Source: JACMQW01 sp964536965 (GTDB lineage: Bacteria > Bdellovibrionota > UBA1018). From it: a stretch of 64,000 nt of DNA. The notes under the pieces are model-generated. The model was not told the DNA's origin. It saw nothing but the letters and a program-made list of their open reading frames with translations, and searched no databases. Each line of letters starts with the position of its first letter. The first letter of the stretch is position 1. Shown one piece after another: positions 44,561-53,300 of this stretch. The translations under genes and the position numbers were made by a program. The stretch is taken from contig CAZIAL010000007.1 in assembly GCA_964536965.1 (NCBI GenBank), positions 33,363 to 97,362 of the forward strand. The letters are read 5' to 3'.

Positions 44561-45490
44561 ATGAACGCGAACACCTCGACCCTCCAAAATCGCCTCGAAC
44601 CGAGCCTCTCGGATTCCCCATCCCCGCGCGCAATCGAAGAGGCGAACCGTCTGCCTCGACGCCCATCCCTCAAGGAAAAGGCCGAATTTTTCGCCATCCG
44701 GTCCGCGTTCCGCGTGGGCAGTCTCGTCGCTCCGGGCCTGACCGCCGATCGGGCCCTCCGCTACTTCATGGAGCCGACCCGCATCCCCCGTCCGGGTTGG
44801 GAGCAGGAATTCGCCGGCAGCGCGCGGCGCACGGTTCTGCGAACGGGCATCGTCGCGTATTCTTGGGGGGAGGGCCCGAAAGTTCTCCTCGTGCACGGCT
44901 GGGACGGGCGAGGAACCCAGATGAGTCGTATCGCGCAGGCTTTCGTCGAAGCGGGTTACGAGGCCGTGGCGCTCGACTTACCCGGACATGGTGAGTCGCC
45001 GGGTACGTTCGCCCACGTCCCCCTCGCCATGGAAGCGATCCTCGCCGCAGGCGAAGAGATCGGCGAATTCGAGGCCGTGGTCGGCCATTCCTTCGGCGCG
45101 GCAGCGTCGCTCTACGCCGTCTACCAGGGTCTTCTCGCTAAGAAGGTCGTCTACATCGCAGGGCCGAATCGTTTCACCGATCTCTTCGATCGCTACTGTG
45201 CGTGGGTTGGCGTGACCGGACGCGCGCGCGAGCTGTTTCACGAAAAGGCGGCGAGGTTCGTCGACATCGACCCGGCGGATAATTTCCCGGGTCACTGGGC
45301 GACGAAAATCGATCAGGCGGGGCTCGTCGTCCACGATCGAAACGACGAAGACGTGCCATTTACCGACGCGGAAGCCCTCCAGTTCGCATGGAAGAATTCA
45401 CGATTCCTGATCACGGCCCGCCTCGGCCACCGCCGAGTCCTAAAGTCGAAAGAGGTGATTTTGGCGATCGTGAACTTCGTGAAAACGTAG
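44561..45490 (+). CDS. Alpha/beta-hydrolase under TetR control
   Basis: 309 aa, no signal peptide. The hydrolase core shows VLLVHGWDGRG (oxyanion-hole loop), the nucleophile elbow GHSFGAA, an acid in VVHDRNDEDVPF, and the catalytic His in ARLGHRRVL. It belongs with small esterase/lipase-type hydrolases (Hydrolase_4/6-like). The substrate is unknown; control by a TetR regulator suggests induction by a small hydrophobic molecule. The ATG at 44561 sits immediately after an operator and has only GGAA upstream; an in-frame ATG at 44522 lies inside the first operator. Confidence 0.87.
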   Translation: MNANTSTLQNRLEPSLSDSPSPRAIEEANRLPRRPSLKEKAEFFAIRSAFRVGSLVAPGLTADRALRYFMEPTRIPRPGWEQEFAGSARRTVLRTGIVAYSWGEGPKVLLVHGWDGRGTQMSRIAQAFVEAGYEAVALDLPGHGESPGTFAHVPLAMEAILAAGEEIGEFEAVVGHSFGAAASLYAVYQGLLAKKVVYIAGPNRFTDLFDRYCAWVGVTGRARELFHEKAARFVDIDPADNFPGHWATKIDQAGLVVHDRNDEDVPFTDAEALQFAWKNSRFLITARLGHRRVLKSKEVILAIVNFVKT

Positions 45491-45505
45491 CGCTCCCCGA
45501 ATGCT

Positions 45506-46444
45506 CTAGTCCTGCGGATGCTGCCGCATCCACTGGGATCGGAAATCGACGAGCGCCGCCGGATCATCGGTGATGATGCCATCCACCCCGTAATCGGCGA
45601 GACGCTGCCAGACCGCCGCAGAATTCGCGGTCCAGGGAATGACCTTGTAATTCGCTTTATGGAGCATGAGCACATCTCGCTGCGTGAGCCACCGCTCATT
45701 CAGCGAAAGGACTTGCGCCTTGAGCCGCGCCATCACTTCGACGAGGGTCTTCGAGGGGCGCTCTTCGAGCAGAACCGACGTCCGGACCATTCCGTTCAGC
45801 TCCCTAACCATGAGCAAGACGCGGAAATCGAAAGACTGGATCGTCGATCGCTCGAGCACGCCATGCCGATGGAGCGCATCGAGGATCAGCTTCGCGAATA
45901 CTTTCGGATGCGGGGCATAGGCCGGAAACTCCTCCTCGCTCTTGGCCTCGACGTTCAGCTCGACGGTCTTCGCGCGCGGATTCTTTTCCGAGTTCAGCCA
46001 GACCAGAAATTCCTCGAAGGTCGGCATTCGTTCGCCCGGCTGCGCGATTTGGCGAGGAAACCGAGGATTCACGAGCGTCCCGCAGTCGTATTGCTTCAGC
46101 TGCTTCAGCGTAAGGCTGCGCACGACGACGGGCCGCTTCCCCAGCGGTTTGCCGCCAGGTCCGAGGCAGATCTCGGGGTTTAAAACGGGGTCATGCCCCA
46201 CGACGAGCACATTATCCTTCGTCGCGAGAAGGTCGAGCTCCAGCGTATCCGCGCCCACTTCGAGGGCATGGCGAAACGCGGGCAGCGTATTTTCGGGACG
46301 CACGGCGCGTGCGCCGCGATGTCCCTGAATCTCGAATGCGGGCCTCAGCGCCTGGACTTTGGGCGCGGTCGCGCAACCGAACATCCCCGCAGCCATCATG
46401 CCTCCCAACCCGAGTGAAAATAAAAAGGATCGGCTAGAACACAT
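45506..46444 (-). CDS. Glycerophosphodiester phosphodiesterase lipoprotein
   Basis: 312 aa. A lipobox at the end of the signal peptide (GMMAAGMFGC) predicts a lipoprotein. The GDPD TIM barrel is clear: IQGHRGARAVRPENTLPAF, VGADTLELDLLATKD with LVVGHDP (the HxxE/D metal and catalytic His set), and VIPWTANSAAVWQRLADYGVDG near the end. It would cleave glycerophosphodiesters from phospholipid breakdown to glycerol-3-phosphate. The ATG at 46444 lies inside the last codons of the upstream gene (overlap 11 bp), so the pair is coupled. A GTG at 46453 is an alternative. Confidence 0.9.
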   Translation of the reverse strand: MCSSRSFLFSLGLGGMMAAGMFGCATAPKVQALRPAFEIQGHRGARAVRPENTLPAFRHALEVGADTLELDLLATKDNVLVVGHDPVLNPEICLGPGGKPLGKRPVVVRSLTLKQLKQYDCGTLVNPRFPRQIAQPGERMPTFEEFLVWLNSEKNPRAKTVELNVEAKSEEEFPAYAPHPKVFAKLILDALHRHGVLERSTIQSFDFRVLLMVRELNGMVRTSVLLEERPSKTLVEVMARLKAQVLSLNERWLTQRDVLMLHKANYKVIPWTANSAAVWQRLADYGVDGIITDDPAALVDFRSQWMRQHPQD

Positions 46445-47036
46445 AACGCGCACCCATAGCTAAGGAGTTGGAATAGAGATCGCTTCTCCGCGTCGGTTTG
46501 AGAGGATTCTCGTCGCGGAACGCGCGTCGGAACTCGAGCGTCGCACTCCACTTACGCGTAACCACCTGCTCGTACCCGAATTTTCCGACGAAGAGATAAT
46601 CGTTATAAATGGAAAAGAAGTTGTTCGCCGCCGGATCCGTGAATCCGAGCTCGCCGCCAACGAACGCGCCGGGGAGCTTCGAGCGCCAAAAAAAGAAATC
46701 GAGGACGAACGTCAACCCGGTGTGGTTCTCCGTCTGCCCTCCGGTGAACCGTCGCGCGTCCTCATGGATATGGAAGTAGCGAATCCCGAGATCGAATCCT
46801 GAATCGGGAAGCGGCACGAGGACCACGAGCCCCGGACCCATCCCTTGCCGCTTTTCGGCGTTTTTACCGCCGAAGGTTCGATGGAATTCGATCCCCATCC
46901 GGGGAAGTCGCTCGGGCAGCGCTTCGGCGAGCGCGGGAGCGTTCGTCGCGGTCGGCGCTACGTCCGCACTTGCGAACCTCGCCCACCATGGAGAAAGCAG
47001 AAGTAGCCCGATCGACGCGATTCGAAATGCGTGCAT
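46434..47036 (-). CDS. Small outer-membrane beta-barrel protein
   Basis: 200 aa with a signal peptide (IASIGLLLLSPWWARFASA). The mature part has alternating amphipathic strands (GLVVLVPLPDSGFDLGIRYF; LTFVLDFFFW; GAFVGGELGFT; YLFVGKFGYEQVV; WSATLEFRRAF) and ends in Phe (GARYVF), the C-terminal signature recognised by the BAM machinery. About eight strands are likely. Function unknown. Coupled to the downstream phosphodiesterase, so a lipid-related role at the outer membrane is possible. Confidence 0.75.
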   Translation of the reverse strand: MHAFRIASIGLLLLSPWWARFASADVAPTATNAPALAEALPERLPRMGIEFHRTFGGKNAEKRQGMGPGLVVLVPLPDSGFDLGIRYFHIHEDARRFTGGQTENHTGLTFVLDFFFWRSKLPGAFVGGELGFTDPAANNFFSIYNDYLFVGKFGYEQVVTRKWSATLEFRRAFRDENPLKPTRRSDLYSNSLAMGARYVF

Positions 47037-47084
47037 CGTAAACCTCCGGAAGTTAGGGCGGATGGAGGACCGAAACCCGCCCGG

Positions 47085-47696
47085 TTAAAAACGAAAGAAT
47101 CGCGAAACGTCCGCCTGGGCGAGTTCTTTCACGCTCTCGAGCGTCTCCCGAAGCGACTGGGATGCTTCGAGCGACGGGCCGGCCACGGCCGGCTTCGCCG
47201 ACGCGGTCGAGTGACTCGCCGCCACGCCGGACTTCATCTCACGCAGTCGCTTTCGCGCCCCTTCGATCGAGAATCGTTCGACGTAAAGCAGATGCTTGAT
47301 CAGCAGCAGTGTTTCGACGTGCTTTTTCCGGTAGACGCGCTGACCGGATTTCGACTTGGAAGGACTCACCGAGGCGAACTCCGTTTCCCAGAACCGAAGC
47401 ACATAAGGCTTCACTTCGAGAAGTTCGGCAACCTCGCCGATGCGGAAGAAAAGTTTGTTCGGGACCGAGGCCAGCGACTCCGCGAGATCGAAAGTCGCCA
47501 GGACCTCCGGCACTTCGAGCGCATCCCCTTCGGCGAGATCGCGCGCGAACTCGGCGGACGGATCGAGCCCTTCGGCCATGATCTGGAACGTAGATCCTTC
47601 GATCACCGGATCGAAGCTCGACAGCAAGTCCTCGTCGGATTCATGAAGGGATCGAAGCGACTTCTTCTGCGGGTGGGCGGAAGGATCCGTCTTCAT
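47085..47696 (-). CDS. MerR-family transcriptional regulator
   Basis: 203 aa. The MerR winged helix-turn-helix spans about residues 83-150: FRIGEVAELLEVKPYVLRFWE, then SGQRVYRKKHVETLLLIKHLL. An acidic N-terminal extension of about 80 residues is unusual for MerR proteins. There is no conserved Cys-based metal site, and the C-terminal part is short and Ser/Ala-rich. A MerR-type gene next to ihfA is a conserved arrangement across proteobacteria, though its target is unclear. It abuts the ihfA stop. Confidence 0.88.
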   Translation of the reverse strand: MKTDPSAHPQKKSLRSLHESDEDLLSSFDPVIEGSTFQIMAEGLDPSAEFARDLAEGDALEVPEVLATFDLAESLASVPNKLFFRIGEVAELLEVKPYVLRFWETEFASVSPSKSKSGQRVYRKKHVETLLLIKHLLYVERFSIEGARKRLREMKSGVAASHSTASAKPAVAGPSLEASQSLRETLESVKELAQADVSRFFRF

Positions 47697-48038
47697 TTAA
47701 TTATCGTCATCATCGTCTTCCTGAACTTTCGAAAGATCGACGGGTTTACCTTCAAGCGCAGCGTTCACTTCGGCGCGCAAAACTTGGGAGGGTCGGAATG
47801 TCAGCACCCGACGCGCGGAAATCTCGATACTCTGGCCGGTCTGCGGATTTCTCCCGATCCGGGAGCGTTTATCGCGCACGACGAAGTTTCCAAACCCCGA
47901 GATTTTAATCTTCTCGCCCTTCGAGAGGGTCGTCTTGATGTGATCAAAGACAAGCTCCACGAGATCCGCGGCTTCCTTCTTGGAAAATCCGACTTTTTCG
48001 TAAAGAGCTTCGACAATATCCGCTTTGGTCATCGCCAC
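47697..48038 (-). CDS. ihfA: Integration host factor, alpha-like subunit
   Basis: 113-aa HU/IHF-family DNA-bending protein. Sequence hallmarks: TKADIVEALYEKVGFSKKEAADLVEL, GEKIKISGFGNFVVRDK, and the DNA-inserting arm GRNPQTGQSIEISARRVLTFRPS with its proline. Position after pheT and before merR argues for ihfA rather than HU. The tail is acidic (VQEDDDDDN), beyond the usual IhfA end. GGAGAG lies 8 nt before a GTG at 48038; the ATG two codons later is also possible. A -10-like TAAAAT (48103-48108, minus) lies upstream. IHF could assist RpoN activation at the gsp promoter, an inference. Confidence 0.93.
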   Translation of the reverse strand: MAMTKADIVEALYEKVGFSKKEAADLVELVFDHIKTTLSKGEKIKISGFGNFVVRDKRSRIGRNPQTGQSIEISARRVLTFRPSQVLRAEVNAALEGKPVDLSKVQEDDDDDN

Positions 48039-48223
48039 TGGGGGTTCTCTCCTTCGAGGCCTAAGGCTTCGATTTCACGTCGGATTTGATCTCAAACCGA
48101 TGATTTTAGCTTGAAGGAGAAAAGAACGATCGGCAAGCCCCCCGAACCGAAAAAAGCGAATCATTCTGCAAACAAACGCGTGAATGTGCATGAAACGGGC
48201 AGGAATCGCGCGAAATGCGGCGA

Positions 48224-48826
48224 TCACCCTTCCGCGGAGGAAAAACCAGCGGGCCCGCGCGTCGCGTCATCTAAATCCTTGGCGATATAGAACTCGTCTT
48301 GGAACGCACCTTCGATCAGAGCTGCACGAGTCCGCCGACCTTCGATTCGGTACCCCGCTCGAGTGTAGAATTCGAGACCGCGCGAATTTTCGACTCGGAC
48401 CTGCGCCTCGATCTTCAAAAACCCGGAAGCCCGCGCATGGAATTCCATTGTTTCAAGCAAGAGCCTGCCGAACCCCCTTCCCCACGCCTCTCTTCGGACC
48501 ATCATTCCGAATGTTCCGATATGCCGAGTCCAAGGATGATCGCGCTGGACGTAGAATCCTAGAAGCCCGAGCAACCGCACCTGCTGCGAACCCGAGGAAA
48601 AAATTCCGATCCGCAAATCTCGCGCACTCTCGGCCGTCTCTCCCCAACTACGGACCAAACTCTCCCGGTCGGGCGGCGGAACGCTCGGCGTCTGCAGGGT
48701 ATGGGTCGTCTCCCGCGACACCGCGGTCCAGAAATCCGAGTAGCATTCGGCATCCGTCCCCTCACAGGCGCGAAGAATCACCTCTCCCGCTTTCGTGGAG
48801 ACGACTCGTTCCGGTATCCGGGCCAT
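48224..48826 (-). CDS. GNAT-family N-acetyltransferase
   Basis: 200 aa. The acetyl-CoA-binding signature is FGMMVRREAWGRGFGRLLLETM (about 105-127 region, R/Q-x2-G-x-G/A), with the N-terminal strands and VENSRGLEFYTRAGYRIEGR, which is the usual motif B (N...FYxxxGF). The acceptor is unknown. It lies directly downstream of pheT (1-bp overlap of stop and start) within the pheST-ihfA block, so it is probably co-expressed with the translation genes. Confidence 0.88.
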   Translation of the reverse strand: MARIPERVVSTKAGEVILRACEGTDAECYSDFWTAVSRETTHTLQTPSVPPPDRESLVRSWGETAESARDLRIGIFSSGSQQVRLLGLLGFYVQRDHPWTRHIGTFGMMVRREAWGRGFGRLLLETMEFHARASGFLKIEAQVRVENSRGLEFYTRAGYRIEGRRTRAALIEGAFQDEFYIAKDLDDATRGPAGFSSAEG

Positions 48827-51306
48827 TAGCGAAGCTCCGCGCCGAGATCCTTCTTCAGTGCCGCGACGATCGCCGACGAAACGCCTTCGGCTTCCGCTTC
48901 CGTGAGCGACCGCGTTTCGTCCTGCAGGATCACCCGCGCCGCGATCGAGACTTTTCCGGCCGCGACCTGTGTGCCTCGGTAAACGTCGAAAATCTTCCCG
49001 CTTTTCACGAGCGGTTTACCGGCTTTCGCGAGCACCGCGAGCACTTGGTCCGCGGTCACCTTCTCGTCGACCAGAATCGCGAAATCGCGTTCGATCTGGG
49101 GAAATTCCGACCAGCCTCTAAAAGCGCGCGCCTGGGCGGCCGAACGGCACATCTTCGTCAGGACGCCCCAGTCGAGTTCGCCGACGAAAAGATCGGCCTT
49201 CACCTTCATTTTTTTCGCGATCCCTGGATGGAGCAGACCGAAGTGACCGAGCGTCTGGTTGCCGGCCAGAATTTCGATCGCCTGGCCCGGATGTAGGAGT
49301 TTCGCGATCGGGTGCTGGAGGTTCCGCGAGGCGTGGAGCGGAATGAAACGAATTCCCTTCGCGCCCATCTGATCGAGGAAAGACTCAAGGACGGCCTTGC
49401 CATCGTAAAAGTCGACTTCGCCGACTTCCGCGCGCAAGGCGGAAGCGTACCGAGGACCCGAGAGCGCGAATGCGGCCTTCCAGTTTTCGACGACGCCGGT
49501 CTCGGTCTTGCTTGGCGTCTGGTCGTTCTTTGCGAACGTCGGACGAAGTTCGAAAAGGCGCACCGCCGGAGCCTCGCTACCGAAGGTATTCCGGTAATTA
49601 TGGAGCGCGTTTCCGACCAGACCGGGAATGAGTGAAGGAACCATCCACTCATGCTCTTCCGACATCGGGTTCTGCACCCGAAGCGCGGAGACCAGCCCGA
49701 ACTCGGCCAGAAACTTCGCGCTGGTAAACCCGTAGTTCAGCGCTTCGCAAAGTCCCTGACGAACGAACGCGTCCTTCGCGCGATCCATCAGGATCTGCTC
49801 GGCGCCCTGCGGATCGAAGGCGCGCGCCGTCGGGGAGCTCGAGAGTTTCGGAATCGTCGACGGAATGCGGTCGTAACCCACCGAACGCGCGACCTCTTCC
49901 GAAAGATCCTCGCGCAAATTTAGATCCAAGCGATAGCTCGGCGGAGTCACACGAAAGTTCCCGCCCGATTTTTCGACCTTACATTCGAGCGCCGTCAGGC
50001 ACCTCTCGACTTCCGCCTCGGAAACGTCGATGCCGATGAAGTTCGGCACATAATTCGTCGGCATCTCGATCGTCGGACGGGACTTCGCCGCTGCCGTTTC
50101 TGCCTTCACACTGCCGACGATTTTTCCGCCCGCAAGCTCGATCACGAGCGCGGACAAACGGGTCATCACGGCCGGGAGTCCTTTCGGATCCACTCCGCGC
50201 TCGAAGCGCGTCGCCGCATCGGTCATTTTTACGTGCCGGGTCTTCGCCTTGCGGACCAGAATCGAATCGAACTCCGCGCACTCGAGGAATACCGAGGTCG
50301 TCGTATCCGAAACTTCGGAATTCCCGCCGCCCATGACTCCCGCGAGCCCAACGGCTTCGCCGGACCCCGAAAAAATCACGAGCTCCGTGCCCGCGAGCTT
50401 CACCGTCGAATCGTCGAGCAATCGGAGCTCCTCGCCCGATTTCGCGGTGCGGACACCGATTTTTTTGCCGGCGATTTTCGCCGCGTCGTAAGCGTGCACC
50501 GGATGCCCGAGTTCGAGCATGACGAGGTTCGTGGCGTCGACGACGTTGTTGATCGACCGGGATCCCACGGCTTCGAGTTTCCGCACCACCCACTTCGGAC
50601 TCGGTCCGATCTTTACGCCGTCGATCTGGCAGCCGTAAAACTGCGGCGCTTTGTCCGACGCTTCGAGCGCGATCGTGATCGGCGAACCCTTCCAGTCGAG
50701 TGCCAGCGGTTTTCCACCGACCACGGCGGCCGGTTTTTTCACCGGTAGCCCGAGCGCGGCGCCGATTTCACGCGCGACTCCGACATGGGAGAGATAATGC
50801 CCTTGGTTTGCGTAAAGTTTCAGGGTGAGCAGCGAATCTCCGCGACCGAGGATATCCGCGATCGGTTGCCCGATCGGGGTCTCCGGTGGAAGGATGATGA
50901 TCCCGGCGGATTCCTTCGAGATTCCGAGCTCGGCTTCGGAACAGAGCATTCCGTTCGATTCGACGCCGCGGATCTTCCCTTTTCCGATCTTCATGCCATT
51001 CGGAAGTTCGGCGCCGACCATCGCGGCGGCGACCTTGTCGCCGGATTTATGGTTCGTGGCGCCGCAGACGATTTCGATCACGCCGCCGTTTTTCGGGCCC
51101 ACATCGACCTTACAGAGCGAAAGACGATCGGAATCGGGGTGCTTCCCCTTCTCCACGATATGCGCGGTAATGACTTTCGATAGGCCCTTTGACTGCTCTT
51201 CGAGTTCTTCCACTTCGAGGCCACGCGCGGTCAGGAGATCCGCGAGCTCCGCGGGAGACTGAGGAAAATCGACAAGCTCTTTCAACCACTGATAGGAAAC
51301 TTTCAT
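48826..51306 (-). CDS. pheT: Phenylalanyl-tRNA synthetase beta subunit
   Basis: 826 aa, usual length. Domains in order: N-terminal EMAP/OB-type tRNA-binding domain (about 40-150; VITAHIVEKGKHPDSDRLSLC), B3/B4 editing domain (about 215-370), B5 domain (about 400-475; FIGIDVSEAEVERCLTAL), the synthetase-like core (about 490-690), and C-terminal FDX-ACB anticodon-binding domain (about 735-826; FRGWSEFPQIERDFAILVDE). With PheS it forms the alpha2beta2 enzyme. 13 bp after pheS. Confidence 0.97.
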   Translation of the reverse strand: MKVSYQWLKELVDFPQSPAELADLLTARGLEVEELEEQSKGLSKVITAHIVEKGKHPDSDRLSLCKVDVGPKNGGVIEIVCGATNHKSGDKVAAAMVGAELPNGMKIGKGKIRGVESNGMLCSEAELGISKESAGIIILPPETPIGQPIADILGRGDSLLTLKLYANQGHYLSHVGVAREIGAALGLPVKKPAAVVGGKPLALDWKGSPITIALEASDKAPQFYGCQIDGVKIGPSPKWVVRKLEAVGSRSINNVVDATNLVMLELGHPVHAYDAAKIAGKKIGVRTAKSGEELRLLDDSTVKLAGTELVIFSGSGEAVGLAGVMGGGNSEVSDTTTSVFLECAEFDSILVRKAKTRHVKMTDAATRFERGVDPKGLPAVMTRLSALVIELAGGKIVGSVKAETAAAKSRPTIEMPTNYVPNFIGIDVSEAEVERCLTALECKVEKSGGNFRVTPPSYRLDLNLREDLSEEVARSVGYDRIPSTIPKLSSSPTARAFDPQGAEQILMDRAKDAFVRQGLCEALNYGFTSAKFLAEFGLVSALRVQNPMSEEHEWMVPSLIPGLVGNALHNYRNTFGSEAPAVRLFELRPTFAKNDQTPSKTETGVVENWKAAFALSGPRYASALRAEVGEVDFYDGKAVLESFLDQMGAKGIRFIPLHASRNLQHPIAKLLHPGQAIEILAGNQTLGHFGLLHPGIAKKMKVKADLFVGELDWGVLTKMCRSAAQARAFRGWSEFPQIERDFAILVDEKVTADQVLAVLAKAGKPLVKSGKIFDVYRGTQVAAGKVSIAARVILQDETRSLTEAEAEGVSSAIVAALKKDLGAELR

Positions 51307-51319
51307 GATTCGCCCGTTC

Positions 51320-52351
51320 TCAGAATTGGGAGAGGAAACGTTGGTCGCCCGCGAACATGAATCGCAGGTCGGGAATTTCGTGCGCGATCATCGCGACGCG
51401 ATCGATGCCGATGCCGAAGGCGAATCCGGAAACTTCCTTCGGATCGTAACCGGCGAGTTCGAGCAACTTCGGATGCACCATCCCGGCGCCGAGAATCTCG
51501 AGCCAGCCGCTGCCCTTGCAGATCCGGCAGGCGGCGTCTTTTCCGCCGCATTTAAAGCAGGAGACGTCGATTTCGGCACCCGGCTCGACGAACGAAAAGT
51601 ACGAAGGACGCAGACGAATTTTCACGCCGGACCCGAACATCTCGCGCGCGAAAAACTCGAGCGCGCCTTTCATATCGCTCATCTTCGTGCCCCGATCGAT
51701 CCACAGGCCTTCGAGCTGATGGAACATCGGCGAGTGGGTGGCGTCGTTGTCTTTCCGGTAAACGGCGCCCGGGCAGAGAATCCGGATCGGCCATTTCTTC
51801 CCGCTCATCGCGCGCGTCTGGATCGCGGTCGTCTGCGTACGCAGCACGAGTCCCGGACCCATGAAAAATGTATCCTGCTGATCGCGCGCCGGGTGGTCTT
51901 CGGGGATGTTCACGGCTTCGAAGCAGAAGTAATCGGTCTCGATTTCCGGGCCGGTCATCAGGTCGAATCCGATGCGCGAAAACACGTCGATCATTCGGCG
52001 CGTGGTCTGCGTGATCGGATGGAGCGCTCCGCGGTGGAGCTTGCGCGAAGGGATCGAAACGTCGATGCGCTCCTTCGCCAGCCGACCTTCGAGATCCTTC
52101 GCCTCGAGTGCCGACTTCTTTTCTTCCAGCGCCGCTTCGACTTTCGCTTTCACTTCGTTCGCCGCCGCGCCGATCTTTGGCCGTTCCGCCGGTCCGACCG
52201 AACCGAGTCCTTTTAGAACTTCCGAAAGGCTGCCTTTTTTGCCGAGGACCGAGACTCGAAATCCCTCGAGCGTCGCGAGATCCGTGGCGGCTCCGATTTC
52301 GGTCAGAGCCTGGGCTCCGATGGCATTAATCTTCGAGATGAGAGTTTCCAT
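51320..52351 (-). CDS. pheS: Phenylalanyl-tRNA synthetase alpha subunit
   Basis: 343-aa class II synthetase subunit. The N-terminal helical arm (about 1-95) leads to motif 1 (HPITQTTRRMIDVFSRIGF), motif 2 (VYRKDNDATHSPMFHQLEGLWID) and motif 3 (GFAFGIGIDRVAMI). A CFKCGG...CRIC cluster in the core looks like a zinc-binding insertion, as in some bacterial PheS. The ATG at 52351 gives the typical METLISKI start; an ATG at 52375 is in frame but has GAGG directly against it. A 277-nt leader with a promoter lies upstream. Confidence 0.96.
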   Translation of the reverse strand: METLISKINAIGAQALTEIGAATDLATLEGFRVSVLGKKGSLSEVLKGLGSVGPAERPKIGAAANEVKAKVEAALEEKKSALEAKDLEGRLAKERIDVSIPSRKLHRGALHPITQTTRRMIDVFSRIGFDLMTGPEIETDYFCFEAVNIPEDHPARDQQDTFFMGPGLVLRTQTTAIQTRAMSGKKWPIRILCPGAVYRKDNDATHSPMFHQLEGLWIDRGTKMSDMKGALEFFAREMFGSGVKIRLRPSYFSFVEPGAEIDVSCFKCGGKDAACRICKGSGWLEILGAGMVHPKLLELAGYDPKEVSGFAFGIGIDRVAMIAHEIPDLRFMFAGDQRFLSQF

Positions 52352-52628
52352 AGGCGTGTCCGGAACGAGGACCATCCTCGCGAATCGACAATAAAATCGA
52401 AGATTTAAATCTATTCAGACGTCCCGTGGAACACAAGAGTTGCGGCCGGCGCCGACCGAGAAAATTAACGAACCATGTGATCGGCGAAGCCGGGTCAGGC
52501 CCTCGAAATGGAGAAGGCGCCGGATCTTTCGATCGGCGCCTCCGTTCCCAAATGCTTCCCGTATTCGACTCGTGGTCTAGGGGTGAGTGCGTATCCCGCG
52601 GGAAGCCCCATCTGTGCTCTTCTGAATT
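52352..52628 (-). ncRNA. Structured leader or small RNA upstream of pheST
   Basis: The gap of about 340 bp between the 52718 gene and pheS is not coding in any convincing frame. From the predicted start near 52628 the transcript would contain an 8-bp inverted repeat (GCTTCCCG at 52554-52561 with 52599-52606) and then a strong hairpin (52515-52541: AGGCGCC and GATC arms, loop TTTC). The second hairpin has only a weak T-rich tail. It could be an attenuator for pheST, comparable in position to the E. coli pheM region, or an independent RNA. No T-box motif and no Phe-rich leader peptide are visible. Confidence 0.4.
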
Positions 52629-52634
52629 GGATGA

Positions 52635-52663
52635 CGTGTATCCAAAAATGCGCGTCGCGTCAA
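52635..52663 (-). promoter_or_regulatory. Promoter for the pheST leader
   Basis: Minus strand: TTGACG (52658-52663), a 17-nt spacer and TACACG (52635-52640). The -35 and spacing equal those of the 8079 and 17712 promoters. It lies just downstream of the stop of the 52718 gene, so pheST need not depend on upstream transcription. Confidence 0.55.
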
Positions 52664-52717
52664 CCCCTGTTTTACCCTTTTTTCGCCAGTAGGTCCGCGC
52701 CTAAACGAAACCCAGTT

Positions 52718-53101
52718 TTACGAGCAGGCTTCAACCCGAACTTCTTGGACGACTTCCTCGTTCGGACCATCGAAGACCTGATACTGGATTTCGTTTTTTC
52801 CGACCAACTTCATCTGGATCATGCGGAATTCATCGCCCAGGAAATCGATTTCGTTCAGGAGCTTGAGGATCTGGATGACCTCCGAGCGGTTTCCGTTAAA
52901 GCAAAAATCGCCCATGTGAATCGCCTGCTGGCCACCTCGCTCCCAGAGAAGCTCGACTTCGCTCTCGTCGAGTTCATCGCCGAGAAGCTCGAGGACGACT
53001 GTAGAGCGATCGTTGGTATTCACTTCGATACTGGCGATCGGGGCCGCAAAAGCGGTGCAGGAAAACATCAGAGCGAGCAGTGAAACAGCGGTGAATTTCA
53101 T
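52718..53101 (-). CDS. Small exported acidic protein of unknown function
   Basis: 127 aa. Signal peptide (FTAVSLLALMFSCTAFA, cleavage before APIAS). The mature protein is acidic with a likely small beta/alpha fold (STVVLELLGDELDE; EIQYQVFDG) and two cysteines that could pair (DFCFNG and the C-terminal EACS). No family recognised. It interrupts the otherwise conserved rplT-pheS order and is probably a separate transcription unit, since a terminator separates it from rplT. Confidence 0.78.
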   Translation of the reverse strand: MKFTAVSLLALMFSCTAFAAPIASIEVNTNDRSTVVLELLGDELDESEVELLWERGGQQAIHMGDFCFNGNRSEVIQILKLLNEIDFLGDEFRMIQMKLVGKNEIQYQVFDGPNEEVVQEVRVEACS

Positions 53102-53225
53102 AGAGAAAACTCCTTAGATTGAAAATTTCTGACCAAACTTAGCACTCTGCGTCTAGCACGCTGCGCTGTAAATACAAACTTGAAATGGTTTGGATGTCCA
53201 AGGGCCGGTATATACCGGATATAAA

Positions 53226-53265
53226 AAGAAAAAGCCCGGCGGGTCGAGCTGACCGGCCGGGCTTT
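53226..53265 (-). terminator. Intrinsic terminator after rplT
   Basis: AAAGCCCGG (53231-53239) pairs with CCGGGCTTT (53257-53265). In the minus direction the stem is followed by TTTTTCTTTTT. Ends the infC-rpmI-rplT transcript. Confidence 0.92.
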
Positions 53266-53300
53266 AAACTTTGCGAATCGCTTTGCGGCGATCCGGCGAA

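Noticed and set aside
52490..52520. SRP (4.5S) RNA on the plus strand
   Set aside because: A GGTCAGG segment resembles helix 8, but the GNRA tetraloop and the AGCAGCC strand that should follow are missing.
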